A DNA stretch of 64,000 bases from the NCBI RefSeq assembly GCF_010727475.1, contig NZ_AP022567.1:1240001-1304000 (forward strand), given 5' to 3'. The notes under the pieces were generated by a model, which saw nothing but the letters and a program-made list of their open reading frames with translations, was not told the origin of the DNA and made no database searches. Below, piece after piece: positions 23,135 to 31,718 of this stretch (position 1 is the first letter of the stretch; each line of letters starts with the position of its first letter). The position numbers and the translations under genes were made by a program. This DNA is from Mycolicibacterium mageritense. GTDB lineage: Bacteria; Actinomycetota; Actinomycetes; Mycobacteriales; Mycobacteriaceae.

Positions 23135-23548
23135 TTACTCGTCGGGGGTGCTGACCTCAGCGAGCTCTTGCTCCTGAGCTGCCTGCGCCTCGTCAGCGGC
23201 CGCCTTGGCCTCGCGCCCGGCGGGGCTGGCCACCGACGCGCCAGGGGTGGTGGCCGTGGCGTGGTCGCCGTCGCAGTTCAGGGACACCATCACGACGCCA
23301 CCGGTGTGCTCGAAGGTCGGTGCGTTCCAGGCGTTGGTGACGATGCAGTCGCTCTGGGACAGCTTGCTGCCGACCGTCACAGCGATCTTGGGCGTACCGC
23401 CGTCGTCTTCGATGGCCGTCGCGGCATCGGAGTAGGTCTGACCGACGACGTCGGGAGCCGCGACGGCGACACCCGCTCCCACCAGAGCCGCCGACATCGC
23501 GGCACCGGCAGCGACGACTGTCCCCCCGAAAACGACGAGCTTCTTCAC
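23135..23548 (-). CDS. Secreted PASTA-like repeat-family protein, paralogue 2
   Basis: A 137-aa exported protein with the same plan as its downstream neighbour: signal peptide (KKLVVFGGTVVAAGAAMSAALVG), APDVVGQTYSDAATAIEDDGGTPKIAV, Cys residues in SDCIV and LNCDG, and the conserved SPAGREAKAAADEA...STPDE tail. The start GTG 23548 has GGAGG upstream. The tandem arrangement indicates a local duplication followed by divergence in the region between the cysteines. Confidence 0.75.
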   Translation of the reverse strand: MKKLVVFGGTVVAAGAAMSAALVGAGVAVAAPDVVGQTYSDAATAIEDDGGTPKIAVTVGSKLSQSDCIVTNAWNAPTFEHTGGVVMVSLNCDGDHATATTPGASVASPAGREAKAAADEAQAAQEQELAEVSTPDE

Positions 23549-23686
23549 TTGTGAATGACCTCCGAGTCTGAGGGGAATGCAGTGGGTGGTGAGAACTGCG
23601 CGTGAGCTGGGTCGCACGCGTCAGGGAATCGTAGCGGTCACAGCGGTTTCCGGTACCGAGTACGTGCGACATGCGCCCGACACAAC

Positions 23687-23715
23687 TTGATGTCACCGGG
23701 ATACACAGATATATT
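23687..23715 (+). promoter_or_regulatory. desA1 promoter (-35/-10)
   Basis: TTGATG and TATATT hexamers are separated by 17 bp, close to the housekeeping sigma-A consensus. They lie about 45 bp upstream of the desA1 ATG in an AT-rich patch unusual for this chromosome. Confidence 0.55.
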
Positions 23716-23758
23716 GACTGCAACCAACAGGTACAGATAACTGGGAGGCCACGGACTG

Positions 23759-24763
23759 ATGTCGAAGGAATACACCGACCTCCAGCTCCTGCACGAGCTT
23801 GAACCCGTCGTCGAGACGGCGATCAACCGGCACATGCGGATGCGCAAGGACTGGAATCCTCACGACTACATCCCGTGGTCCGACGGCAAGAACTACTACG
23901 CGCTGGGCGGTCAGGACTGGGAGCCCGGGCAGTCGAAGCTCTCCGAGGTCGCCCAGACCGCCATGGTGCAGAACCTGCTCACCGAGGACAACCTGCCCTC
24001 GTATCACCGCGAGATCGCGATGAACATGGGTATGGACGGCGCCTGGGGACACTGGGTCAACCGCTGGACCGCCGAGGAGAACCGGCACGGCATCGCGCTG
24101 CGGGACTACCTCGTCGTCACCCGCGCGGCCGACCCGGTTCAGCTGGAAGAGCTGCGCGTCGAGCAGGTCACCCGCGGCTTCTCCCCCGGCCAGAACCAGC
24201 AGGGCGACCTGTTCGCCGAGAGCCTGTTCGACTCCGTCATCTACGTGACGTTCCAGGAGCTCGCGACGCGCGTGTCGCACCGCAACACCGGCAAGGCGTG
24301 CGACGAGCCCATCGCCGATCAGCTCTTGCAGCGCATCTCCGGTGACGAGAACCTGCACATGATCTTCTACCGCGACGTCTCTGCCGCGGGCCTGGACATC
24401 GCCCCCAACCAGGCGATGGCGTCGCTGCACCGGGTGCTCGACAACTTCAAGATGCCCGGGTTCACCGTGCCCGAGTTCCGCCGCAAGGCCGTCATCATCG
24501 CCGTCGGCGGTGTGTACGACCCGCGGATCCACCTCGACGACGTCGTGATGCCGGTGCTGAAGAAGTGGCGCATCTTCGAGCGTGAGGACTTCACCGGCGA
24601 GGGCGCGCGGCTGCGCGACGACCTCGGCCGCCTGGTCAAGGAGCTCGAGGACGCCTGCGAGAAGTTCGAGGTGGCCAAGGAACGCCGCCTGGAGCGCGAG
24701 CGCAAGGTGGCCGAGAAGAAGGCCATGAAGAACCTGTTGGTGTCGTCATCGTCGTCGCCGTAA
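23759..24763 (+). CDS. desA1: Acyl-[acyl-carrier-protein] desaturase
   Basis: A 334-aa soluble ferritin-like di-iron desaturase. Iron ligands are visible in WTAEENRHG (EExxHG) and GDENLHMIFY (ExxH), as in plant and mycobacterial stearoyl-ACP desaturases. Mycobacterial DesA1 introduces a double bond during mycolic acid (meromycolate) synthesis and is essential. It starts at ATG 23759 after GGGAGG, with its own promoter upstream. The acidic/basic C-terminal helix (KERRLERERKVAEKKAMKN) and the Ser-rich tail are typical of this subfamily. The MadR repressor known to act on desA1 probably binds the upstream region, but I could not identify the site. Confidence 0.92.
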   Translation: MSKEYTDLQLLHELEPVVETAINRHMRMRKDWNPHDYIPWSDGKNYYALGGQDWEPGQSKLSEVAQTAMVQNLLTEDNLPSYHREIAMNMGMDGAWGHWVNRWTAEENRHGIALRDYLVVTRAADPVQLEELRVEQVTRGFSPGQNQQGDLFAESLFDSVIYVTFQELATRVSHRNTGKACDEPIADQLLQRISGDENLHMIFYRDVSAAGLDIAPNQAMASLHRVLDNFKMPGFTVPEFRRKAVIIAVGGVYDPRIHLDDVVMPVLKKWRIFEREDFTGEGARLRDDLGRLVKELEDACEKFEVAKERRLERERKVAEKKAMKNLLVSSSSSP

Positions 24764-24778
24764 ACCCGCCGGAAGCGT

Positions 24779-24807
24779 CGGCCCGATCCCAGCTGCGGAT
24801 CGGGCCG
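24779..24807 (+). terminator. Hairpin between desA1 and dusB, overlapping dusB N-terminal coding
   Basis: Eleven-base perfect arms (CGGCCCGATCC and GGATCGGGCCG) with a 7-base loop lie 16 bp after the desA1 stop. There is no T-run. The right arm encodes the RIGPF residues expected at the DusB N-terminus, so the hairpin may act both as a desA1 terminator and as a brake on dusB initiation. Confidence 0.5.
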
Positions 24808-24813
24808 TTCGCG

Positions 24814-25926
24814 TTGCCCAGTCCCGTCGTGCTCGCCCCGATGGCCGGGGTGACCAACGTCGCGTTCCGCACGCTGTGCCGCGAACTCGAGATCGCCAGG
24901 GCCGGAACCGTGAGCGGTCTGTATGTGTGTGAGATGGTCACCGCGCGCGCCCTGGTCGAGCGCCATCCGGTGACCATGCACATGACGACGTTCGCCCCCG
25001 ACGAATCGCCGCGCTCGCTGCAGCTCTACACCGTCGACCCGGAGACCACGTTCCGTGCGGCCAAGATGATCGCCGACGAGGGGTTGGCCGACCACATCGA
25101 CATGAACTTCGGCTGCCCGGTGCCCAAGGTCACCAAGCGCGGCGGCGGTGCGGCCCTGCCGTACAAGCGCCGGCTGTTCGGCCAGATCGTCGCGGCCGCC
25201 GTGCGCGGCGTCGCGGGCACGGACATCCCGGTGACTGTCAAGTTCCGGGTCGGCATCGACGACGCTCACCACACGCATCTCGACGCGGGCCGCATCGCCG
25301 CCGAAGAGGGCGCAGCCGCTGTCGCGCTGCACGCCCGCACAGCGTCGCAGCGTTACTCCGGCACGGCCGACTGGAACCAGATCGCGGCGCTCAAGGCGCA
25401 CGTCACGAGCGTCCCGGTGCTGGGCAACGGCGACATCTTCGAAGCCGACGACGCGCTGGCCATGATGGCTGCCACCGGGTGCGACGGCGTCGTGATCGGC
25501 CGGGGCTGCCTGGGCAGGCCGTGGCTGTTCGCCGAGCTGTCCGCGGCGTTCACCGGACGAGAAATCCCCACACCGCCGACGCTCGGCGAGGTCGCCGACA
25601 TCGTCCGCCGCCACGGCGAGCTGCTCAGCGCGCACTTCGGTGAGGACAAGGGCATGCGCGACATCCGCAAGCACGTGGCCTGGTACCTGCACGGCTTCCC
25701 CGCGGGCGCCGACCTGCGCCGTGCCCTGGCGTTGGTCAAAACTTTGCGAGAACTCGACGAGTTGCTCGATCAGGTGGATCGTGACGCGCCGTTCCCGCCC
25801 GCGGCAGGTGGCCCGAGGGGCAGGCAGGGGTCTGCCGCGTCGGTGTCGCTGCCCGAAGGCTGGCTCGACGATCCCGACGATTGCGCGGTGCCCGCGGGAG
25901 CCGATGTCATGCACTCCGGCGGGTGA
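24814..25926 (+). CDS. dusB: tRNA-dihydrouridine synthase
   Basis: An FMN-dependent enzyme that reduces uridines in the tRNA D-loop. The first TIM-barrel strand reads SPVVLAPMAGVTNVAFRTL; the active-site Cys lies in DMNFGCPVPKV; FMN/RNA-binding parts are GGGAALPY, VKFRVGID, LHARTASQRYSG, VLGNGDIF and GCDGVVIGRGCLG. At least 370 aa. TTG 24814 is the first legal start, but homologues begin with about seven extra residues (LRIGP...), which are encoded upstream here with only CTG 24793 available as an initiator. The C-terminal extension (GWLDDPDDCAVP) is typical of mycobacteria. It probably shares read-through with desA1. Confidence 0.9.
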   Translation: MPSPVVLAPMAGVTNVAFRTLCRELEIARAGTVSGLYVCEMVTARALVERHPVTMHMTTFAPDESPRSLQLYTVDPETTFRAAKMIADEGLADHIDMNFGCPVPKVTKRGGGAALPYKRRLFGQIVAAAVRGVAGTDIPVTVKFRVGIDDAHHTHLDAGRIAAEEGAAAVALHARTASQRYSGTADWNQIAALKAHVTSVPVLGNGDIFEADDALAMMAATGCDGVVIGRGCLGRPWLFAELSAAFTGREIPTPPTLGEVADIVRRHGELLSAHFGEDKGMRDIRKHVAWYLHGFPAGADLRRALALVKTLRELDELLDQVDRDAPFPPAAGGPRGRQGSAASVSLPEGWLDDPDDCAVPAGADVMHSGG

Positions 25927-26164
25927 TTGAAAACGCAATGGTGTTGACGGACGCGGTCAACGGGCCGAGACAACTTTGAGATAACCCCGTCACCTCGTCT
26001 GACTGGTTGTCGCGCAGGGTTCGTCAGTACGATGAGGATCTTGTCGCAGCGGGCTCCCGAGTGGCGCAGACACCCCGAACGCTGCTAGACAACCATGACA
26101 ACAACGTCAGACGTAGACAGATGCGCGCCGACGCGCACCCCACAGAGTCGGAGGCCGGTTGGAC

Positions 26165-28495
26165 ATGAGTGACGGTGACAACGCCACTCCTGGTCGCCGA
26201 CGCCACCGAGCCCCCGAGGACGAGTCGGACAACCAATGGCTTACCCGATCGCCGCAACCATTGCCAGGAGCCGCGCCGTGGGAACGTCTAGATCATCTCG
26301 ATAACCTCGATTACGGGTATCCCGAGCAGCCCACAGCCACGCCCGAGCAGCCGTCGGGAAACCACACCGACGGTGTCACCGTCGCCGACCTGATCGCCAA
26401 GATGTCGGGTGACGGCGCCGAGCCCGCCCTGCGGCCCCGCCGCCGGCGCGCCGAACCTGAACCCGAACCGGAGCAGGACCCCGAGCCCGCCTACGAATAC
26501 CCGTTCACACCCGAGCAGGCATTCGCGCCGGACTATTCGGAGTACGCCGCCGAGCCGGAGTACGTCACCGAGCCGGAGTCGGAACCGGAGTTCGAACCCG
26601 AGTACGTGGCCGAGACCGAACCCGAACCGGCCGAGCCGGAGTACGAGTACGAGTTCGTCGCCGCGCCCGTCCCCGAACCGACCGAGGTCATCCCCGCAGT
26701 ATCGGAGCCCGACGAGGACGCGCAAGCCACCGAGGTCATCCCGGCCGTTTCGGGCATCGACGACGACGCCGACTTGGACCACGCGCGCCCGGCACACGCC
26801 GTGTGGCGGGCCGGCCGCGTGCCGCCCGCTCGTGCGGCCCGCCGCGCGCCCGCCGATCCGCCGACCGAGATCACCCCGCTGGTCGTGCCGCGCCACAGCA
26901 GGGCCATGCTCGCCGGCCGCGTCGCCGCGGCTTTGATCGCGGTGCTGACGCTCGTGCTGACCGGCAGCGCGTGGCAATGGCAGTCGTCGAAGAACAACCT
27001 GCTCAACAAGGTCTCCGCGCTCGATCCCAACTCACGTGACATCGTCGACGCCAACGCCCAGTTCGGCGACGAGAACTTCCTGATCGTCGGCGTGGACAGC
27101 CGCTTCGGCGAGAACGCGGGCATGGGCGCGGGCGGCACCGAGGACGCCGGCGGCGCCCGGTCGGACACCATCATGCTGGTGAACATCCCGGCCAACCGGG
27201 AACGCGTCGTCGCGGTGTCGTTTCCGCGCGACCTCGCGATCAATCCGATCGAGTGCGAACCGTGGAACCCTGAGACCGCGCAGTACGGCCCGCTGTACGA
27301 CGAGGAGACCGGCACCTACGGCCCCGACACGGTCTACACCGAGAGCAAGCTGAACTCCGCGTTCGCGTTCGGTGGCCCGAAATGCCTGGTGAAGGTCATC
27401 CAGAAGATGTCGGGCCTGTACATCAACCGCTTCATGGCGGTCGACTTCGCCGGCTTCGCCAAGATGGTCGACGCGCTCGGCGGGGTCGAGGTGTGTTCGA
27501 CGACGCCGCTGGAGGACTACGAGCTGGGCACCGTGCTGCCGAACGCCGGCAGGCAGATGGTCGACGGGCACACCGCGCTGAACTATGTGCGGGCCCGCCA
27601 GGTCACGACGGAGTTCAACGGCGACTATGGCCGCATCAAACGCCAGCAGCTGTTCCTGTCCTCTCTGTTGAGATCGCTGATCTCCAAGGACACGTTCTTC
27701 TCGCTGAACAAGCTCAACAACGTCGTCAACATGTTCATCCAGGACAGCTTCGTCGACAACATCAAGACCAAGGATCTGGTGGATCTCGGCCAGTCCGTGC
27801 AGGGCGTGAACGCGGGCCGGATCACGTTCGTGACGGTGCCGACAGTGGGGTACGCCGACGAGTACGGCAACGAGACGCCGCGCACCGATGACATGAAGGC
27901 GCTGTTCGACGCGATCATCAACGACGATCCGCTGCCGGGCGAGAAGAATGCCGACAACACCCCGGTTCCCGGAACGCCCGAGTCGACGGCGGCCTCGCCG
28001 CACGATCAGGCCGCGCAGTCGGAGAGTCCATCGACTGTCACCGAGACCCCCGCACCCGCGGAACCCGGAGCCGCCGAGCTGGTCAACGCCGTCACGACCG
28101 ACCCGCAGCACATCACGGTCCAGGTGTCGAACTCGACCGGCCAGAGCGGCCTGGCCGCGACCGCGGCCACCGAGCTGCAGCAGCACGGCTTCCAGGTCTC
28201 CACGCCCGACGACTATCCCGGCCAATTGCCCGCCACCACGGTGTTCTTCTCCCCCGGCAACGAGGAGGCCGCCGCGACCGTGGCGTCGTCGTTCGCCAAC
28301 CCGACCATCGAGCGGGTGAACGGCATGGGCGACACCGTGCAGGTGGTGCTCGGTTCCGATTTCAACGCGGTCAACGCGCCGACGCCGAGCGGATCACCCG
28401 TGCAGGTACACGTGGTGCACGGCTCCAGCACCCAGCCGACGCATCTGCCGGACGACCTGGCCGTCACCAACGCGGCCGACACGACCTGCGAATAA
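26165..28495 (+). CDS. LytR-CpsA-Psr (LCP) family cell-wall ligase with LytR_C domain
   Basis: About 776 aa. A long cytoplasmic N-terminus is rich in Glu, Pro and Tyr (EPEPEPEQDPEP-type repeats, about residues 95-190), followed by a membrane segment near residue 250 and an extracytoplasmic LCP domain with GVDSRFGEN, ARSDTIMLVNI, SFPRDLAIN, GGVEVCSTTPLED and NYVRARQV. A LytR_C domain lies at about 640-725. LCP proteins attach arabinogalactan to peptidoglycan in mycobacteria; this is the CpsA-type member. ATG 26165 follows GGAGG; TTG 26159 is an alternative. It is a single gene after a 238-bp spacer. Confidence 0.88.
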   Translation: MSDGDNATPGRRRHRAPEDESDNQWLTRSPQPLPGAAPWERLDHLDNLDYGYPEQPTATPEQPSGNHTDGVTVADLIAKMSGDGAEPALRPRRRRAEPEPEPEQDPEPAYEYPFTPEQAFAPDYSEYAAEPEYVTEPESEPEFEPEYVAETEPEPAEPEYEYEFVAAPVPEPTEVIPAVSEPDEDAQATEVIPAVSGIDDDADLDHARPAHAVWRAGRVPPARAARRAPADPPTEITPLVVPRHSRAMLAGRVAAALIAVLTLVLTGSAWQWQSSKNNLLNKVSALDPNSRDIVDANAQFGDENFLIVGVDSRFGENAGMGAGGTEDAGGARSDTIMLVNIPANRERVVAVSFPRDLAINPIECEPWNPETAQYGPLYDEETGTYGPDTVYTESKLNSAFAFGGPKCLVKVIQKMSGLYINRFMAVDFAGFAKMVDALGGVEVCSTTPLEDYELGTVLPNAGRQMVDGHTALNYVRARQVTTEFNGDYGRIKRQQLFLSSLLRSLISKDTFFSLNKLNNVVNMFIQDSFVDNIKTKDLVDLGQSVQGVNAGRITFVTVPTVGYADEYGNETPRTDDMKALFDAIINDDPLPGEKNADNTPVPGTPESTAASPHDQAAQSESPSTVTETPAPAEPGAAELVNAVTTDPQHITVQVSNSTGQSGLAATAATELQQHGFQVSTPDDYPGQLPATTVFFSPGNEEAAATVASSFANPTIERVNGMGDTVQVVLGSDFNAVNAPTPSGSPVQVHVVHGSSTQPTHLPDDLAVTNAADTTCE

Positions 28496-28510
28496 GGCAC
28501 GCCGAACGGC

Positions 28511-28528
28511 ATTCACCGTCCGTTCACC
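28511..28528 (+). promoter_or_regulatory. PHO-box-like direct repeat upstream of phoU
   Basis: ATTCACC and GTTCACC are repeated at an 11-bp period, 45 bp before the phoU start. The spacing and sequence match the GTTCACC-type boxes bound by phosphate response regulators (PhoP of Streptomyces, RegX3 of mycobacteria). Confidence 0.6.
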
Positions 28529-28572
28529 ACTGGCATCGTGACTATCGGTCGGTGCATGCCTAATCTTGGTAC

Positions 28573-29241
28573 ATGCGTACCCAGTACCACGAACAATTGG
28601 ATTCCCTGACGGATCAACTCGGCGCGATGTGCGAGTTGGCGGGTACCGCGATGGAGCGTGCCACCCAGGCCCTGCTGCAGGCCGACCTGGTGCTGGCCGA
28701 GCAGGTCATCACCGACCATGACCAGATGACGGCGTTGAGCTCCAAGGCCGAGGAATCCGCGTTCGTGCTGCTGGCCTTGCAGGCCCCGGTGGCCGGGGAT
28801 CTGCGTTCGGTGGTCGGCTCGATCCAGATCGTGGCCGACGTGGACCGGATGGGCGCGTTGGCCCTGCATGTCGCCAAGATCGCCCGTCGTCGGCACCCGC
28901 AGCACGCGCTGCCCGAGGAAGTCAACGGCTATTTCGCCGAAATGGGCCGGGTCGCAGTCGAATTGGGCCACGCTGCGCGTGAGGTTCTGGTCACTCGGGA
29001 TCCCGAGAAGGCCGCCAGGATCCAAGAAGAGGACGATGCGATGGACGATCTGCACCGTCACCTCTTCACGGTGCTCATGGACCGCGAGTGGAAGTACGGC
29101 GTCACCTCGGCGGTCGACGTGACGCTGCTGAGCCGGTTCTACGAGCGGTTCGCCGACCACGCCGTCGAGGTGGCCCGCCGGGTCATCTTCCAGGTGACCG
29201 GCCGGTACCCCGACGGCGAAACCGTCACGGCCCAGCAGTGA
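28573..29241 (+). CDS. phoU: Phosphate uptake regulator PhoU
   Basis: A 222-aa protein made of two three-helix repeats. Each repeat carries the metal-binding E/DxxxD pattern: DVDRMGALALHVAKIAR in the first and FYERFADHAVEVARR in the second. PhoU couples the Pst transporter to the SenX3-RegX3 two-component system and restrains phosphate import. It lies on the opposite strand from pstB, with the MarR/oxidoreductase pair between. A PHO-box-like repeat precedes it, so phosphate feedback is likely. Confidence 0.9.
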   Translation: MRTQYHEQLDSLTDQLGAMCELAGTAMERATQALLQADLVLAEQVITDHDQMTALSSKAEESAFVLLALQAPVAGDLRSVVGSIQIVADVDRMGALALHVAKIARRRHPQHALPEEVNGYFAEMGRVAVELGHAAREVLVTRDPEKAARIQEEDDAMDDLHRHLFTVLMDREWKYGVTSAVDVTLLSRFYERFADHAVEVARRVIFQVTGRYPDGETVTAQQ

Positions 29242-29767
29242 TCGGGGCCTGATCGGCCGCCACCAACCGGATGCCGTCCTTGCTGGCGGCCGCGAGGTCA
29301 CCCAAGACCTTTACCAGTACCTGTAATTCGGCGCTGCTGTAGCGCCTCAGGAAATCCCGGAAGCCGCCGTTCATCTCGTCGTGCAGCTGCCGGTGTACGT
29401 CGGCGACACGTTTGCCGTCGGGCGTGAGCACGAGCTCGACCTCTTTGCGGTTTCCGGGAATCGGGTTGCGGGAGACCAGGTTTGCCTCGACCAGGCGGTG
29501 CACGTGCTTGGACACGGTGCCCTTGAGCTGCCCGGACCTGGCGGCCAGCCCGACCACGCTCACCGGACCGTCGGCGATGGCCGCCAGCAGGTGCATCGAC
29601 AGCGTCGGCAGTTCCCTCGCCGTGGCCTCCAGCCGGGCCGGCAGCCTGCCTGCGATGAAGTCGCGTTCGGCGTCACCGTCGTCGTCACCGTCGAACCTGT
29701 CTCCGACCACACCGATGAGCTCGGTGATGGCGTCGATCAGCTCGAGCTTGGTTTTCATGGAAACCAT
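29225..29767 (-). CDS. MarR family transcriptional regulator
   Basis: A 180-aa winged-helix protein. The DNA-binding part reads SMHLLAAIADGPVSVVGLAARSGQLKGTVSKHVHRLVEANLVSRNPIPGNRKEVELVLTPDG, the MarR recognition helix and wing. The N- and C-terminal helices would form the dimer interface. Two related inverted repeats lie at its own start and upstream of the divergent oxidoreductase, so it probably represses both. ATG 29767 has GGGGATGG upstream; ATG 29758 is an alternative. Its 3' end overlaps that of phoU by 17 bp. Confidence 0.85.
   Translation of the reverse strand: MVSMKTKLELIDAITELIGVVGDRFDGDDDGDAERDFIAGRLPARLEATARELPTLSMHLLAAIADGPVSVVGLAARSGQLKGTVSKHVHRLVEANLVSRNPIPGNRKEVELVLTPDGKRVADVHRQLHDEMNGGFRDFLRRYSSAELQVLVKVLGDLAAASKDGIRLVAADQAPITAGP
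29750..29765. promoter_or_regulatory. MarR operator candidate 1
   Basis: GGTTTTC-AT-GGAAACC, a near-perfect inverted repeat spanning the MarR gene start; its half-site GTTTC/GAAAC is shared with the second site 45 bp away. Confidence 0.45.
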
Positions 29768-29794
29768 ATTGCCATCCCCGCGGCGGCGTCGTAC

Positions 29795-29814
29795 ATTGTT
29801 TCCACAGAAACGAT
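29795..29814. promoter_or_regulatory. MarR operator candidate 2
   Basis: ATTGTTTC-CACA-GAAACGAT (7 of 8 arm positions pair), 26 bp before the oxidoreductase start. It shares GTTTC/GAAAC half-sites with the first site. Confidence 0.5.
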
Positions 29815-29839
29815 ATCCACCGAAACCAAAGGAGCCGCC

Positions 29840-30814
29840 ATGTTGGCCGCGGTCGTCAACGAGTGGGGCGCCGTCCCCGCCTACGCCGAATTCCCCGAAC
29901 CACAGCCGCGCGACGGCGCCGAGGTGGCCGATGTCGAGGCCGCCGCCCTGACCAATCTCACGCGCGGCCTGGTATCAGGAAAGCACTACGCCAGCAAGGA
30001 AATTCAGCTGCCCGCCATCCCCGGCGTGGACGGTGTGGCGCGCCTCGCCGACGGCCGTCGGGTGTACACCGGAGCGTTGGGCTCACAGGGCACCATGGCG
30101 CAGCGCACGCTGGTCGATCCGGCCGGCGCGGTCGAGGTGCCCGCCGGCCTCGATTCGGTCACCGCCGCCGCGATCCCCAATCCCGGCGTCTCGGCGTGGC
30201 TGGCCCTGTCGCACGCCGCGGCCGTCACACCTGGCGCGCACGTGTTGATCCTGGGCGCCACCGGGGTCACCGGCTCGATGGCCGCCCAGCTCGCCAAGAC
30301 CGAGTTCGGTGCGGGCCGCGTGGTGGTCGCGGGCCGCGACCGCGGACGGCTCGACTGGCTGCGCTCGGCGGGTGCCGACGACGTGATCGCCCTGGGCACA
30401 GAGGAATTGGGTGAGCGTGTCACCGCATTGCATGCCGAGCGCCCGTTCGACGCGGTGCTCGACTATCTGTGGGGTGAGCCCGCCGCGACGACGCTGACCG
30501 CGCTGGCGGCGAGCCACTCCGCCGCGCACTATCACGCCACCCGGTTCGTGCAGATCGGTTCGATGGCAGGCCCGACGCTGCCACTGGACGCGGGCGTGCT
30601 GCGCGGTACCGGTATCACGCTGTGCGGCGTGGGCATCGGCAGCATCCCGCCCGACGCGCTCGTGCAGGCCCGCACCGAGGGCTTGGCGCGCCTGTTCGCA
30701 CTGGTGGCGGCCGGTGAGCTCGAACTCCGCACGGTGGCGCGGCCACTGGCCGAGGTCGCCGACGCGTGGACCGCCGCCGAACCCTCCGGCACCCGCGTGG
30801 TGTTGACCCCCTAG
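29840..30814 (+). CDS. Zinc-type alcohol dehydrogenase-like (quinone oxidoreductase) protein
   Basis: A 324-aa medium-chain dehydrogenase/reductase. The Rossmann motif is HVLILGATGVTGSMAAQLAK, followed by VVVAGRDRGRLDWLRSAGADDVIAL. The structural and catalytic zinc Cys residues are absent, which points to the quinone-oxidoreductase branch using NADPH. The catalytic N-domain lacks the usual GxEx2G motif but has GVDGVARLADG. The substrate is unknown. AAAGGAG precedes ATG 29840. It is divergent from MarR and probably induced when MarR releases its operators, for example by an electrophile or quinone. Confidence 0.8.
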   Translation: MLAAVVNEWGAVPAYAEFPEPQPRDGAEVADVEAAALTNLTRGLVSGKHYASKEIQLPAIPGVDGVARLADGRRVYTGALGSQGTMAQRTLVDPAGAVEVPAGLDSVTAAAIPNPGVSAWLALSHAAAVTPGAHVLILGATGVTGSMAAQLAKTEFGAGRVVVAGRDRGRLDWLRSAGADDVIALGTEELGERVTALHAERPFDAVLDYLWGEPAATTLTALAASHSAAHYHATRFVQIGSMAGPTLPLDAGVLRGTGITLCGVGIGSIPPDALVQARTEGLARLFALVAAGELELRTVARPLAEVADAWTAAEPSGTRVVLTP

Positions 30815-30837
30815 TTCCCACGCCCTAGTTCCCATGC

Positions 30838-30895
30838 CGAGCAGACGCCGCGGTACCCGGGAAAGCGCTTCCAGGGGTACCGCGGCGTCTGCTCG
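30838..30895. terminator. Large bidirectional hairpin, 21-bp perfect stem
   Basis: Arms at 30838-30858 and 30875-30895 are exact reverse complements (21 bp) with a 16-base loop. It lies between the convergent oxidoreductase and pstB genes, which suits bidirectional termination. The stem is unusually long for that alone. Confidence 0.7.
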
Positions 30896-30933
30896 CGGGA
30901 GAAATCTCGCGGCCAAAAAGCCGGAGAGTGAAC

Positions 30934-31710
30934 TCAGCCGAAACGGCCCGAGATGTAGTCCTCGGTCGCCTTCTTGCTGGGGTTGGAGAAGATCTTCTCG
31001 GTGTCGTCGATCTCGATCAGCCGGCCGGGCTTGCCGGTGGCTTCGAGATTGAAGAACGCGGTCTGATCGCTCACGCGCGCGGCCTGCTGCATGTTGTGCG
31101 TGACGATGACGATGGTGTAATCGAGCTTGAGCGTCGCGATGAGATCCTCGATCGCCAGCGTCGAGATCGGGTCGAGCGCGGAGCACGGCTCGTCCATCAG
31201 CAGCACGTCGGGCTGCACGGCGATGGCGCGGGCGATGCACAACCGTTGCTGCTGACCACCCGAGAGCCCGCCACCGGGCTTGTCCAGCCGGTCCTTGACC
31301 TCGTTCCACAGGTTGGCGCCCTGCAGCGAGCGCTCCGCCACCTCGTCGAGGGTCTTCTTGTTGCGCACGCCCTGCAGCTTCAGGCCCGCCACCACATTGT
31401 CCCGAATCGACATGGTGGGGAACGGGTTCGGCCGCTGGAACACCATGCCGATGGTCTTGCGCACGCCCACGGGGTCGACCCCGGCGCCGTAGATGTCCTC
31501 ACCGTCGAGCAGCACCGAACCCTCGACCCGCGCACCGGGGATGACCTCGTGCATGCGGTTGAGCGTGCGCAGTACGGTCGACTTGCCGCATCCGGACGGG
31601 CCGATGAACGCCGTCACGCTGCGCGGCTGCACCGACAGCGCGACGTCGGCCACCGCGTGGAACGAGCCGTAGTAGATGTTGACGTCTTTGAGATCCAGCC
31701 GCTTGGCCAT
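30934..31710 (-). CDS. pstB: Phosphate ABC transporter ATP-binding protein
   Basis: A 258-aa ABC ATPase with all motifs: Walker A GPSGCGKST, Q-loop MVFQRPNPFP (the PstB-specific RPNPFP), signature LSGGQQQR, Walker B DVLLMDEPCSALDP and H-loop VIVTHNMQQA. It energises the PstSCA phosphate channel and is the last gene of pstSCAB on this strand. ATG 31710 is 8 bp after the pstA stop, with GGAGCTCC between. Confidence 0.95.
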   Translation of the reverse strand: MAKRLDLKDVNIYYGSFHAVADVALSVQPRSVTAFIGPSGCGKSTVLRTLNRMHEVIPGARVEGSVLLDGEDIYGAGVDPVGVRKTIGMVFQRPNPFPTMSIRDNVVAGLKLQGVRNKKTLDEVAERSLQGANLWNEVKDRLDKPGGGLSGGQQQRLCIARAIAVQPDVLLMDEPCSALDPISTLAIEDLIATLKLDYTIVIVTHNMQQAARVSDQTAFFNLEATGKPGRLIEIDDTEKIFSNPSKKATEDYISGRFG

Positions 31711-31718
31711 GGGAGCTC

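Noticed and set aside
23556..23758. MadR operator in the desA1 promoter region
   Set aside because: Regulation by MadR is expected from the literature, but I could not identify a clear palindrome to assign, so only the -35/-10 elements are annotated.
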